Of a stretch of 64,000 nt of DNA, positions 40,318 through 48,444 are shown piece by piece. Origin of the DNA: CAVTBX01 sp963733135 (GTDB lineage: Bacteria; Actinomycetota; Thermoleophilia; Gaiellales; Gaiellaceae); assembly GCA_963733135.1 (NCBI GenBank), contig CAVTBX010000007.1:248001-312000 (forward strand), written 5' to 3'. A program made the translations under genes and the position numbers. Within the stretch, counting starts at the first letter, position 1. Each line of letters begins with the position of its first letter. The notes under the pieces are model-generated. The model had not been told where the DNA came from. It saw only the letters and a program-made list of their open reading frames with translations, and did no database searches.

Positions 40318-40323
40318 AGTCTA
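40318..40323 (-). promoter_or_regulatory. Likely leaderless -10 element (TAGACT) of dapA
   Basis: Minus-strand TAGACT ends six bases before the dapA GTG, inside the 45-bp dapB-dapA gap. It suggests dapA has its own promoter besides read-through from dapB. Confidence 0.5.
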
Positions 40324-40356
40324 CGACATGGCCTGCCGGAAACCTCCTGGCCGGGC

Positions 40357-40998
40357 CTATTCCAACAGGTGATCCAGCCCGAACGTCAGACCGGGCTCTA
40401 GCTCTGGGAGGCGCTCGAGGGCGAGCAACACACCAGGCACGAATGCCTCTCGGGAGAGAGCGTCATGCCGAATGGAGAGCAGTTGTCCCGGCCCGCCGAG
40501 GAGCACCTCCTGGTGCGCGACGGCACCGGGTAGCCGCACGGAGTGAATCGCCACGTCGGCTCCGAGCCGCGCGGCGGTCGCCTTCGCAGTGCCGCTCGGC
40601 GCGTCCCGCTTCGACTCGTGGTGGATCTCGACGATCTCGGCCCGCGGGAGGTAGCGGGCGGCCTCCTCTGCGAATCGCATCATGAGCACCGCGCCGAGTG
40701 CGAAGTTCGGCGCAACGAGCAGCGCGACTCCGGCGCCCCGCGCCGTCTCCCCGAGCGCCTCGGCTTCTGCCTCGCCGAGTCCGGTAGTACCGACGATGCA
40801 TGGGACGCCCGAGTTTAGGCATGCCTCGATGTTCGCCCGAACCGCGCCGGGCTCGGTGAAATCGATGGCGACGTCGAAGCCGGCAGGATCGTGCTCGTCG
40901 CCTCTTCCCACGCCCACCACCTCATGGCCGGCTCCGGCCAGCGCAGGGCCGAGCACCTCTCCCACCTTGCCGCGGTGACCGAACAGAAGGATGCGCAC
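40357..40998 (-). CDS. dapB: 4-hydroxy-tetrahydrodipicolinate reductase, short form
   Basis: NAD(P)H-dependent reductase giving tetrahydrodipicolinate. The 213-residue protein has the dinucleotide loop GHRGKVG (7-13), VGTTG, APNFALGAVLM and the diagnostic HHESKRDAPSGTA. It is about 30-60 residues shorter than typical DapB; the Rossmann part between the first strand and the FTEPGAV segment is compressed and the substrate domain is trimmed. GGAG lies eight bases before GTG 40998. Unusual length but intact catalytic His and Lys make it likely functional. Confidence 0.9.
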   Translation of the reverse strand: MRILLFGHRGKVGEVLGPALAGAGHEVVGVGRGDEHDPAGFDVAIDFTEPGAVRANIEACLNSGVPCIVGTTGLGEAEAEALGETARGAGVALLVAPNFALGAVLMMRFAEEAARYLPRAEIVEIHHESKRDAPSGTAKATAARLGADVAIHSVRLPGAVAHQEVLLGGPGQLLSIRHDALSREAFVPGVLLALERLPELEPGLTFGLDHLLE

Positions 40999-41066
40999 TA
41001 CTAGTGCTCCGTCCCGGAAGTGCATTGCCGCTCTGCGGAGTGACCGGGCGTGGTCTGGCGGTGCGT

Positions 41067-41105
41067 GGTGCCCGCGTGCGTGCTGGTAGCACGTGCGCGG
41101 GCGCC
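41067..41105. terminator. 18-bp hairpin between M16 peptidase and dapB
   Basis: A near-perfect stem of 18 pairs (three of them G-T) with a GGT triloop, centred at 41085-41087. It lies downstream of the M16 stop and upstream of dapB, where termination or mRNA protection is expected. There is no U tract. Confidence 0.6.
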
Positions 41106-41164
41106 GGGTGCGGCCAGGCGCGGCTGGACGCCCGCAGAGTCCAGGGGACTTCCGGGGCGGGGCA

Positions 41165-42463
41165 CTAGGCCGCTGCCGCGGCGCCGACGAGGTCCGGCGA
41201 GATCCGTTCGGCCGCGGCCAGGAAGCGCTCCTCATTCGGGCCGATCGCCGCCACGGAGAGCTTCTCCGGCGTCAGCAGGATCCCGGCAAGACCGGCCACG
41301 GCGTCGCCGTCCACTGCGTCGATCTCGGCGATCACACGGTCGAGGTCGAGGAGCTCGCTGTCGGTTACGAGCGACTTCCCGAGGCGGCTCATGCGGTTCG
41401 ACGTGAGCTCCATCGAGAGCATGACCCGGCCCTTCAGGTTCTCCTTCGCGCGGTCGAGCTCCTCGGCCCGCACGCCCCCTGCCGCGACCTCGTCGATCTG
41501 CTCGGCGACGATTGCTAGGCACTCCTCCAGGTTCTCCTCGCGCGTTCCCACGTAGACGCCGATTTGGCCGGTGTCTGCGTACTGGGAGGCGAACGTGTAG
41601 ACGGAGTAGGCCAGCCCTCGCTTCTCGCGGATCTCCTGGAAGAGCCGCGACGACGCCGAGCCGCCGAGCACCGAGTCGAGGATCGAAGCCGTGAAGCGCC
41701 GCCGGTCCGACCGTGCGATCCCGGGTGCGGCGACGCAGAGGTGGTACTGCTCCGTGTCCTTCCGCCCGAAGTTGAGGCTCGGCTTGGGCGCGGCCACGAA
41801 GGGCGGGCGAGCGGCAGGCTTTCGCGCGGGGGGGTCGGCCGCCTTGGCGGCGGTTCGCTGCACGAGCTCGACGACGTGGTCGTGGTCGAGGCTTCCGGCG
41901 GCTGCGACCACGACGTTGTCCGGCCGGTAGCGGCTCCGGTGGTAGGCGCCGACGCTTCTCCGCGAGACGTTCGCGATCACCTCCGCCGACCCGAGGACCG
42001 GGCGGCCGAGTGGGTGATCCCCGAACACGGTCTCGGTCACGAGGTCGTGTACGAGCTCCTGCGGTGTGTCCTCGACCATGGCGATCTCTTCGAGCACGAC
42101 CTCCCGCTCGGTCTCGAGGTCGGAGAGACTCGGCGCGAAAACCATGTCCGTCATGACATCCATCGCCTCGTCGAGGTGCGCGTCGAGAACGCGCCCGAAC
42201 ACCACGGTGTAGTCGCGCCCGGTCGAGGCGTTCAGCTCACCGCCGAAGCCGTCGAAGATCTCGGCGATCTCGAGCGCCGAGTACGTCTTGGTGCCCTTGA
42301 AGAGCAGGTGCTCGAGGAAGTGACTGAGTCCGGCATGCGCGTTGTCCTCGTCGCGTGAACCTGCGTTGATCCAGATCCCGATCGCGACCGAACGGACGCT
42401 CGGGAGCCGCTCCGTGATCACGCGTCCTCCACCGTCGAGCGTCGTGAGCGTGTAGCGCTGCAC
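41165..42463 (-). CDS. M16-family zinc peptidase (insulinase/processing-peptidase type)
   Basis: A 432-residue M16B peptidase with the inverted zinc motif HFLEH (48-52) and the downstream Glu region EREVVLEEIAMVEDTPQE. The second half has the RLFQEIREKRGLAYSVYTFASQYADTG segment of the inactive-like C-terminal lobe. Substrates are unknown; homologues lie next to pnp in many bacteria (mlpA in B. subtilis), as here with one gene between. It begins 12 bp after the stop of the flavoprotein gene, so the two are probably co-transcribed. Confidence 0.92.
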   Translation of the reverse strand: MQRYTLTTLDGGGRVITERLPSVRSVAIGIWINAGSRDEDNAHAGLSHFLEHLLFKGTKTYSALEIAEIFDGFGGELNASTGRDYTVVFGRVLDAHLDEAMDVMTDMVFAPSLSDLETEREVVLEEIAMVEDTPQELVHDLVTETVFGDHPLGRPVLGSAEVIANVSRRSVGAYHRSRYRPDNVVVAAAGSLDHDHVVELVQRTAAKAADPPARKPAARPPFVAAPKPSLNFGRKDTEQYHLCVAAPGIARSDRRRFTASILDSVLGGSASSRLFQEIREKRGLAYSVYTFASQYADTGQIGVYVGTREENLEECLAIVAEQIDEVAAGGVRAEELDRAKENLKGRVMLSMELTSNRMSRLGKSLVTDSELLDLDRVIAEIDAVDGDAVAGLAGILLTPEKLSVAAIGPNEERFLAAAERISPDLVGAAAAA

Positions 42464-42475
42464 GGGCTTATCGTC

Positions 42476-43657
42476 TCACGCGTCGGCGGCGCGGTACGAG
42501 CGGCCCGGGTCTCCTGACCAGCGCGCCAGGAGGGCAAGAGCCTTCAGGCCGGGCTTGGCGAGCTTGCGCGCGCCGTGCACGTCGCGGATCTCGCCGCGGA
42601 TGATGCCCTCGACGACGTTCCAGACGAGCCCGGTCTGCGCGATCGTGAAGGAGAGTCGCGGATAGCGGTCGAGCGCCCCCTTGACGCTCCACGAGGCGTA
42701 GTAGTGCGTTGCGAGCTCGCGCGTGAGCTTCGGGCCGTAGGGCTCCAGAGTCTCCTCGCGGCCAGCCAACACGTCCATGACCGCCTCGGTGGCGCGCCGG
42801 CCCGAGTGGAAACCCTCGAACATGCCGTCGCCGGAGACTGGGTCGATGAGACCGCCCGCGTCGCCGATCACCGCGGTCCGGCCGCGTGCGATCGTCGCGC
42901 CGGACTGGCGGAGCGGCAGCCTGAAGCCCCGGAGCTCCGTCAGGTCGTCGACCCGGATGCCGTGCTCCTCGCAGAGCCGCGCGAGGTGCTTGCGTATGTC
43001 GGGCCCTGCTCGTCCCCAGCCGCCGGCGCCGAAGTTGGCGTGGTCGCCCTTGGGAAAGATCCACGTGTAGCCGCCCGGCACCGTGTCGAACTCGAGGATG
43101 AGGCGACCGCGGTAGCGCGCGGGGTCGACGAGCTCGTAGCTCGCGTTGCCCTCGAGCGCGACCCCGATGTCGCGGTTCCCTCCGAGCCCGAGCGCCTTCG
43201 CCGTTACGCCGTTCACGCCGTCCGCGCCGATCAACGTCTCGGCGTGGATACGCTCGCCGCCGGCCGTGACCGTCGGCCCGGCCCCGTTTGCCTCGACGGC
43301 CGTGACGCGCACGCCGTCGCGAACCTCCGCCCCGGCCACCGCGGCCTGCTCCAGGAGATAGGCGTCGAGAAGCTTCCGTTGAGTCATGTAGACGAGCGGC
43401 GCGCCGCTCCCCCGCTCGACCCGTTTCCCGTACGAGAGCCCGAGCTCTGCGAGCGTCACGACGTGCTCCACGACCGGCTCGACCGAGAACGGGAGCGCAC
43501 GCACGGCTCGGCCGGTGAGCCCACCCCCGCAAGGCTTGTCGCGCGGGAACGTCGCCCGGTCGAGCACGAGCACCGAGGCGCCCTCCGTCGCGAGCCGATA
43601 GGCGGCCGTAGAGCCGGCCGGACCAGCGCCGACCACGATCGCGTCGTACCGCTTCAT
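42476..43657 (-). CDS. Geranylgeranyl-reductase-family FAD-dependent oxidoreductase
   Basis: A 393-residue flavoprotein with the FAD-binding VVGAGPAGSTAAYRLA (about 8-23), PCGGGLTGRA (the PCGGG motif is typical of geranylgeranyl reductases), GADGVNG and GDAGGLIDPVSGDGMFEGFHSGR. Members saturate isoprenoid chains of menaquinones, lipids or pigments; menaquinone is the likeliest context in an actinobacterium, but this is inference. It is placed between pnp and the M16 peptidase gene. Confidence 0.88.
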   Translation of the reverse strand: MKRYDAIVVGAGPAGSTAAYRLATEGASVLVLDRATFPRDKPCGGGLTGRAVRALPFSVEPVVEHVVTLAELGLSYGKRVERGSGAPLVYMTQRKLLDAYLLEQAAVAGAEVRDGVRVTAVEANGAGPTVTAGGERIHAETLIGADGVNGVTAKALGLGGNRDIGVALEGNASYELVDPARYRGRLILEFDTVPGGYTWIFPKGDHANFGAGGWGRAGPDIRKHLARLCEEHGIRVDDLTELRGFRLPLRQSGATIARGRTAVIGDAGGLIDPVSGDGMFEGFHSGRRATEAVMDVLAGREETLEPYGPKLTRELATHYYASWSVKGALDRYPRLSFTIAQTGLVWNVVEGIIRGEIRDVHGARKLAKPGLKALALLARWSGDPGRSYRAADA

Positions 43658-43743
43658 CTCGTGGCTATTCGGGTGCCCGTGCCCAAAGTCCTCGGATTAT
43701 GCCCACGGGTGCGAGAGACCAGACGCAGCGCGGGCAGGACGCC

Positions 43744-43843
43744 GCAGTGGCGGGCTTTGCCCGTCACTGCTTAGGAACATCACGCCGATGCCTGATCCGC
43801 CGGTAATCGTCATGGCTCGCGAAGCGAGCCGGATTACCGGCGG
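43744..43843 (-). repeat. Two-hairpin intergenic repeat, copy 1
   Basis: Read on the minus strand: hairpin B with arms CCGCCGGTAATC / GATTACCGGCGG enclosing an inner GGCTCGC-ttc-GCGAGCC stem, a 26-base spacer, then hairpin A (GCAGTGACGGGC-aaa-GCCCGCCACTGC). It begins inside the last pnp codons, so its TAA is the pnp stop. Copy 2 is at 50189-50287 in the opposite orientation. Confidence 0.8.
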
Positions 43844-46299
43844 TTCCTGTCGCGTCCCCGCCGACGGTCGCCGTCGCGCGGCGGCCGTTCGGTTCGCTCC
43901 CGAGGCGGTGCGTCCTTCGCCCGCTCGATGAGCTCCTCCGGCTGGACGAGCGCGCCGTTCTCGTGCTTCGCGACGAGCTTCAGGCCGATCCGGCCACGCT
44001 GCTTGTCGACCTCCTGGACGAGGACGTCCAGCACATCGCCGCGGGCGATCACGTCCTCGATGTGCGCCACGCGGCCCGGCCCCACGTTCGAGACGTGCAG
44101 GAGACCGTCCGTCCCCTTCTTGAGCTCGACGAAGGCGCCGAAGTCGGTCGTCTTCACGACCTTGCCGGTGTACTCGTCGCCGACCTCGGGCTCCTTCGTC
44201 AGGCCCTCGATGGCGGCGATCGCCTCCATGGCCTTCGTGCCCTCGGTGGCGTAGATCAGGATCGTGCCGTCCTCCTCGATGTCGATCTGCACCTCGAAGT
44301 CGGCCTCGAGCGAGCGGATCGTCTCGCCGCCCTTGCCGATGACCATGCCGATCTTCTCGGGGTCGATCTGGATCGTGGAGATCCGCGGCGCGTTGTCGGA
44401 GAGCTCGGTGCGCGGCTCCGGGATCGCATCCGCCATGCGGTCGAGGATGAACTCGCGGGCCCGCTTCGCCTGCTCGAGCGCGGACCGCATGATCTCCTGC
44501 GTGACGCCGGTGATCTTGATGTCCATCTGGAGGGCCGTGATGCCCTCGCGGGTCCCGGCGACCTTGAAGTCCATATCGCCGAGGTGATCCTCCGCGCCCT
44601 GGATGTCCGTGAGGATGACGTAGTCGTCGCCCTCCTTCACGAGACCCATGGCGATGCCGGAGACCGGCCGGCGGATCGGCACGCCCGCGTCCATCAGCGA
44701 GAGCGTCGAGCCGCAGACCGAGCCCATCGACGACGAGCCGTTCGACTCGAGCGTCTCGGAGACGATCCTGATCGTGTACGGGAACTCCTCGGCGGGCGGG
44801 ATGACCGCCTCGAGGGCCCGCTGCGCCAACGCGCCGTGACCGATGTCACGGCGCTTCGGCCCGCGCATGAAGCCGGTCTCGCCGACCGAGTAGGGCGGGA
44901 AGTTGTAGTGGTGCATGTAGCGACGATCCGTCTCGAGTGAGAGATCGTCGATCCGCTGCCCCTCCTTCGCCGTGCCGAGCGTGAGGAGCGACATGATCTG
45001 CGTCTGGCCGCGAGTGAAGAGCGCCGAGCCGTGCGTTCGGGCGGAGACCCCGACCTCGCACTCGATCGCGCGGATCTCCTCCAGGCCACGACCGTCCGGG
45101 CGCCGCTTGTCGACGGCGATCTTCTGCCGGACGAGCTCCTTGTAGACGGACTCGGCGGCCTTCTTCACGAACTGCTTGGTCATCCCGTCCTTCACGACCG
45201 GGCTCTCGCCGTCGACCGTGGCCGGCCCGGCGGGGAACGGCAGCTCGACGCTCTCGATGATGTGCTCGAAGAGGAGGTGTCGCTTCGCCGACTTGAGCTC
45301 CTTCGAGTCCTGCTCGGCCTCGGTCAGCGCGCGCAGGTCGTCCTCGAATTGCTCGCGGACGGAGGCGACGACGGCATCCAGCCGGGTACTCTCGAGTAGA
45401 AGAGCGAGGCTGGATCGAACCTGCATGTGCCGGACGATGTCTTCCTCGTTCGAGCCCATGTTGAGCTCGGGCGTCAGCTCGGCGTGGATCTCGTCTACGC
45501 CGGCCGAGGCCTCACGCAGGCCGACTTCGTCGATTCGCGCGCGAAGCTGGTCGGCACGATCCGCGACCTCGGCCTCGACGTCCGAGTCGAGCCACTTGGC
45601 CTTGCCGGCCCGGCTCCGGAGCTCCTCCTGCGCCTCGCAGAGCTTCAGGATCTCCTGCTGCGCCAGGTCGAGCGCCTCGAGGAGTACATCCTCGGGCACC
45701 TCGTCGGCGCCGGCCTCGACCATTGTGATGCCGTCCTTCGTACCGACGACGATGAGGTCGAGCGTCGCTTCCTCCTCCGCTTCGGGCAGAGTCGGGTTGA
45801 CGACGAGCTCGCCGTCGATCCGGCCGATGCGGACAGCGCCGATCGGGCCCGAGAACGGAAGCGGCGAGAGCATGAGCGCCGCCGACGCGCCGTTGATCGA
45901 GAGGATGTCGTGGGCCGTGACGAGGTCGGCCGAGAGGATCGTGCAGATGACCTGGACCTCGTTTCGGAAGCCCTTCGGCCAGAGCGGCCGGATCGGCCGG
46001 TCGATCATGCGCGCGGTGAGGATCGCCTTCTCGGTCGGGCGCCCCTCGCGCTTGAAGAAGCCGCCCGGGATCTTCCCGGCGGCGTACATCCGCTCCTCGA
46101 CGTCGACCGTGAGCGGGAAGAAATCTGCGCCCTCGCGCGGCTCGGGCCGGCCCTGCGCCGTCGCAAGGACCATCGTGTCCCCGCTCCGGACGATGACCGC
46201 GCCGTCAGCCTGCTTGGCGAGCTTGCCCGTCTCGAACGAGATCTCGTCACGTCCGATCGAAGCCGTAACTGCGGCTTGCGCTGAAACCATGGTGCTCAT
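43834..46299 (-). CDS. pnp: Polyribonucleotide nucleotidyltransferase (PNPase)
   Basis: Phosphorolytic 3'-5' exoribonuclease of the degradation machinery. The 821-residue protein has both RNase PH domains (first about 10-150, second about 395-560 with FTRGQTQIMSLLTLGTAKEG and SNGSSSMGSVCGSTLS), the helical domain between them, a KH domain (GMVIGKGGETIRSLE) and an S1 domain (YTGKVVKTTDFGAFVEL). It is longer than usual because of an insertion around 200-290 and an Arg-rich tail (RPPRDGDRRRGRDRNRR). AGGAGG six bases before ATG 46299 fixes the start. The rpsO-pnp pairing is highly conserved. Confidence 0.96.
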   Translation of the reverse strand: MSTMVSAQAAVTASIGRDEISFETGKLAKQADGAVIVRSGDTMVLATAQGRPEPREGADFFPLTVDVEERMYAAGKIPGGFFKREGRPTEKAILTARMIDRPIRPLWPKGFRNEVQVICTILSADLVTAHDILSINGASAALMLSPLPFSGPIGAVRIGRIDGELVVNPTLPEAEEEATLDLIVVGTKDGITMVEAGADEVPEDVLLEALDLAQQEILKLCEAQEELRSRAGKAKWLDSDVEAEVADRADQLRARIDEVGLREASAGVDEIHAELTPELNMGSNEEDIVRHMQVRSSLALLLESTRLDAVVASVREQFEDDLRALTEAEQDSKELKSAKRHLLFEHIIESVELPFPAGPATVDGESPVVKDGMTKQFVKKAAESVYKELVRQKIAVDKRRPDGRGLEEIRAIECEVGVSARTHGSALFTRGQTQIMSLLTLGTAKEGQRIDDLSLETDRRYMHHYNFPPYSVGETGFMRGPKRRDIGHGALAQRALEAVIPPAEEFPYTIRIVSETLESNGSSSMGSVCGSTLSLMDAGVPIRRPVSGIAMGLVKEGDDYVILTDIQGAEDHLGDMDFKVAGTREGITALQMDIKITGVTQEIMRSALEQAKRAREFILDRMADAIPEPRTELSDNAPRISTIQIDPEKIGMVIGKGGETIRSLEADFEVQIDIEEDGTILIYATEGTKAMEAIAAIEGLTKEPEVGDEYTGKVVKTTDFGAFVELKKGTDGLLHVSNVGPGRVAHIEDVIARGDVLDVLVQEVDKQRGRIGLKLVAKHENGALVQPEELIERAKDAPPRERTERPPRDGDRRRGRDRNRR

Positions 46300-46336
46300 A
46301 TGTGCCTCCTGTCCTTTGTGTGCGGCGGACGGAGGC

Positions 46337-46379
46337 GGAGGTTTGAGGCAGATCCCGGCGGGAGCTCCCTCAAACTTCC
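46337..46379 (-). promoter_or_regulatory. rpsO-pnp intergenic hairpin
   Basis: GGAGGTTTGAGG (46337-46348) pairs with CCTCAAACTTCC (46368-46379; one G-T pair) around a 19-base loop, between the rpsO stop and the pnp start. In E. coli the equivalent hairpin is the RNase III site through which PNPase represses itself; a similar role here is inference. Confidence 0.6.
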
Positions 46380-46406
46380 ACCGGCGCCCGCCGCCGGCCT
46401 GTTCCT

Positions 46407-46676
46407 CTAGCGGCGCAGGCCCAGTTCTCCGATCAGCTTCCGGTACCCCTCAACATCCCGCTTCTGAAGGTAGTTGAGAAAGCGCCGGCGCCGGCCGACG
46501 AGCTTCAGGAGCCCGCGGCGGGAGTGGTGATCCTTCTTGTGCGTCCGGAGGTGCTCGGTCAGTTCGGAGATGCGCTTGGTGAGCAGCGCAACCTGCACCT
46601 CTGCGGAACCGGTGTCGGCCTCGGACTTCCCGTAGGTTCCGACGACCTCTTGCTTCGCTTCCTTCGTGAGAGTCAT
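46407..46676 (-). CDS. rpsO: 30S ribosomal protein S15
   Basis: An 89-residue S15, which binds the central 16S rRNA domain early in 30S assembly. It has the family core TGSAEVQVALLTKRISELTEHLRTHKKDHHSRRGLLKLVGRRRRFLNYLQ. ATG 46676 lies ten bases after a TAGCCT element preceded by TGC (extended -10), giving a very short leader. rpsO leads the rpsO-pnp pair. Confidence 0.97.
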   Translation of the reverse strand: MTLTKEAKQEVVGTYGKSEADTGSAEVQVALLTKRISELTEHLRTHKKDHHSRRGLLKLVGRRRRFLNYLQKRDVEGYRKLIGELGLRR

Positions 46677-46686
46677 TCGGCGGCTT

Positions 46687-46692
46687 AGGCTA
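46687..46692 (-). promoter_or_regulatory. Extended -10 promoter of rpsO
   Basis: On the minus strand TTTGC-TAGCCT forms an extended -10 (TGn plus TANNNT) ten bases before the rpsO ATG. The predicted leader is only a few bases. Confidence 0.45.
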
Positions 46693-46856
46693 GCAAAGGT
46701 GCCGCTAGAGCCTGTTTCGCGATGGGGCCTCGTCGCGGGGGCGTGCTGCTCGGCGCGAGGCAAGGACGCAGGGAGCGTTCGTATCAACAGATACGGGCGC
46801 GAGAGAGGACGCCGCATCGGGTCGAGCAGCGCGTTCCGGCGACACAGTGCCTCATC

Positions 46857-48252
46857 GTGAGACAGGCTCTTGGCTCTGGGATTGCCGCGGGGCACCCCGC
46901 GACGGCCGACGCAGGAGCGGAGATCCTCGACGCGGGCGGCTCGGCGGCCGATGCGGCGGTCGCGGCCTCGCTCGCCTCCTGCGTCGCCGAGACCGTGATG
47001 ACCGGGCTCCTCGGCGGCGGCCACGCGCTCTGGTGGGACGCGATCGAGAGCCGTGCGGAGCTCCTCGACTTCTTCGTCGCGGTTCCCGGCCTCGGCGCCG
47101 AGCCCGGTGACGTCGAGCTCGTGGAGATGCAGGTGCCCTTCGGGGCCGAGATGATCCACTACGCCGTCGGGGTGGGCTCGTGCGCCGTGCCCGGCGTTCC
47201 CCAAGGCCTCGGCGCGCTCTGGGAGCGGCACGGCCGCCTGCCGTGGCCCCGCGTCGTCGAGCCAGCGGTTCGGTTGGCCCGCGACGGGGTCGCGATGCCT
47301 GCTGCCCATGCCTCGTGCCTGGCGATGCTCGCGCCCGTCATGACGATGCGCGAGGGAGCCCGAATCTACGCGCCGGGCGACCAGCTTCTCGAGGCCGGCG
47401 ATCGGCTCGAACAGCCGGGGCTCGCGCGGGCGCTCGAGCTCCTCGCGGACGAAGGGCCAGCGACGATGGCAACCGGCACCGTGGCCCGGGGGCTTCTCGC
47501 AGCTCATGGAGGAGCGCGGCGGCCTCGTCACAGCGGATGACCTCGGCACCTACCGCCCGCTCTGGAGCGAGCCCGAAGAAACCGCGTACGCGGGGCGGCG
47601 GATCCTAACGCGCGGCAGCCTCTCGGGCATCGTCCCGGCCCTGGCGGCGCTCTCCCCGTTACGTGGCCTCGGACCGGCCGAGCGCGCGAGGGCGCTCGTC
47701 CGTGCGCTGGCGCCTGCACACGGGCTGGGCCGGACGACGAATCTCAGCGTCGTCGACGAGGCCGGCCACGCATGCGTCCTGACGACGAGCCTCGGCCTCG
47801 GCTCAGGCGACTGGCTCCCCGGCCTTGACCTACACCTGAACAGCATGCTCGGCGAAACCGATCTGCTCGTCGGGGAGCTCGAGCCCGGGTTGCGGATGCC
47901 CAGCATGATGGCCCCGACGCTCGTCCTCGAGGACGGTAAGCCCGAGCTCGCGATCGGGGCGGCCGGCGGCACACGGCTCCGCTCCGCGCTCGTCCAGACC
48001 CTCGCACGGATCCTGGAGGATGGCGTCACGCCTCAGGAGGCGATCGACCTGCCCCGGCTTCATCCGGCGGGCGAGGTCGTGCATGTGGAGCCGGGATACG
48101 ACGAGGACGCGCTCGCGGCGCTCGAGGAGGACGGCCTGGCCGTGCGCCGCTGGGCCGCCCCGCACCACTTCTTCGGCGGTGTCAGTGCGGCTGGCCGAGA
48201 CGGTCTTGGAGCAGATGCGCGTCGAAGCGGGGCGGTTCGGGCTCGTTCGTGA
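46857..48252 (+). pseudogene. Gamma-glutamyltransferase-family protein with one-base frameshift in a G run
   Basis: Ntn-hydrolase family protein acting on gamma-glutamyl compounds such as glutathione. The first frame (from GTG 46857) carries the large-subunit part (ATADAGAEILDAGGSAADAAVAAS, CAVPGVPQGLGALWERHGRLPW) and loses homology after the five-G run at 47488-47492. Removing one G restores RGFSQLMEERGGLVTADDLGTY and the small subunit with the nucleophile Thr in TTNLSVVDEAG, LNSMLGE and GTRLRSALVQ. Total length is 3n+1. Autocatalytic cleavage before that Thr is expected in the family, whose usual motif is TTH rather than TTN. The product would be about 464 residues. Either an indel error or a real lesion. 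It interrupts the rpsO-ribF neighbourhood on the opposite strand. Confidence 0.75.
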
Positions 48253-48391
48253 CCCCGTTCTCGCGCGACCAGCCGAGATAGCCGCACGTGGGGCAGCCCG
48301 GGTTCGTTCTCGCCGTGTCGCTGTCGGGCTTGGAGTACGTCGAGCCGCAGGAGAGGCACTGAACGGTCACGACAAGCGAGAGCGGCTCCAC
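48182..48391 (-). CDS. Small zinc-ribbon protein
   Basis: A 69-residue protein with two CxxC knuckles, C12-x2-C15 and C33-x2-C36, separated by a polar loop, that should bind one zinc. The sequence around the second pair (PGCPTCGYLGWS) resembles small rubredoxin-like ribbons. Function unknown. GTG 48391 gives MEPLSLVVTVQCLSCG; a start at an internal GTG seven codons later is possible. The C-terminal 23 codons overlap the convergent gamma-glutamyltransferase gene. It lies 53 bp upstream of nothing obvious on its own strand, so it may be monocistronic. Confidence 0.6.
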   Translation of the reverse strand: MEPLSLVVTVQCLSCGSTYSKPDSDTARTNPGCPTCGYLGWSRENGVTNEPEPPRFDAHLLQDRLGQPH

Positions 48392-48444
48392 GACCGTATT
48401 CTCGTCCGTCTCGGGCGCGCAGGCATAGCGGCTTGCCAGGATCT

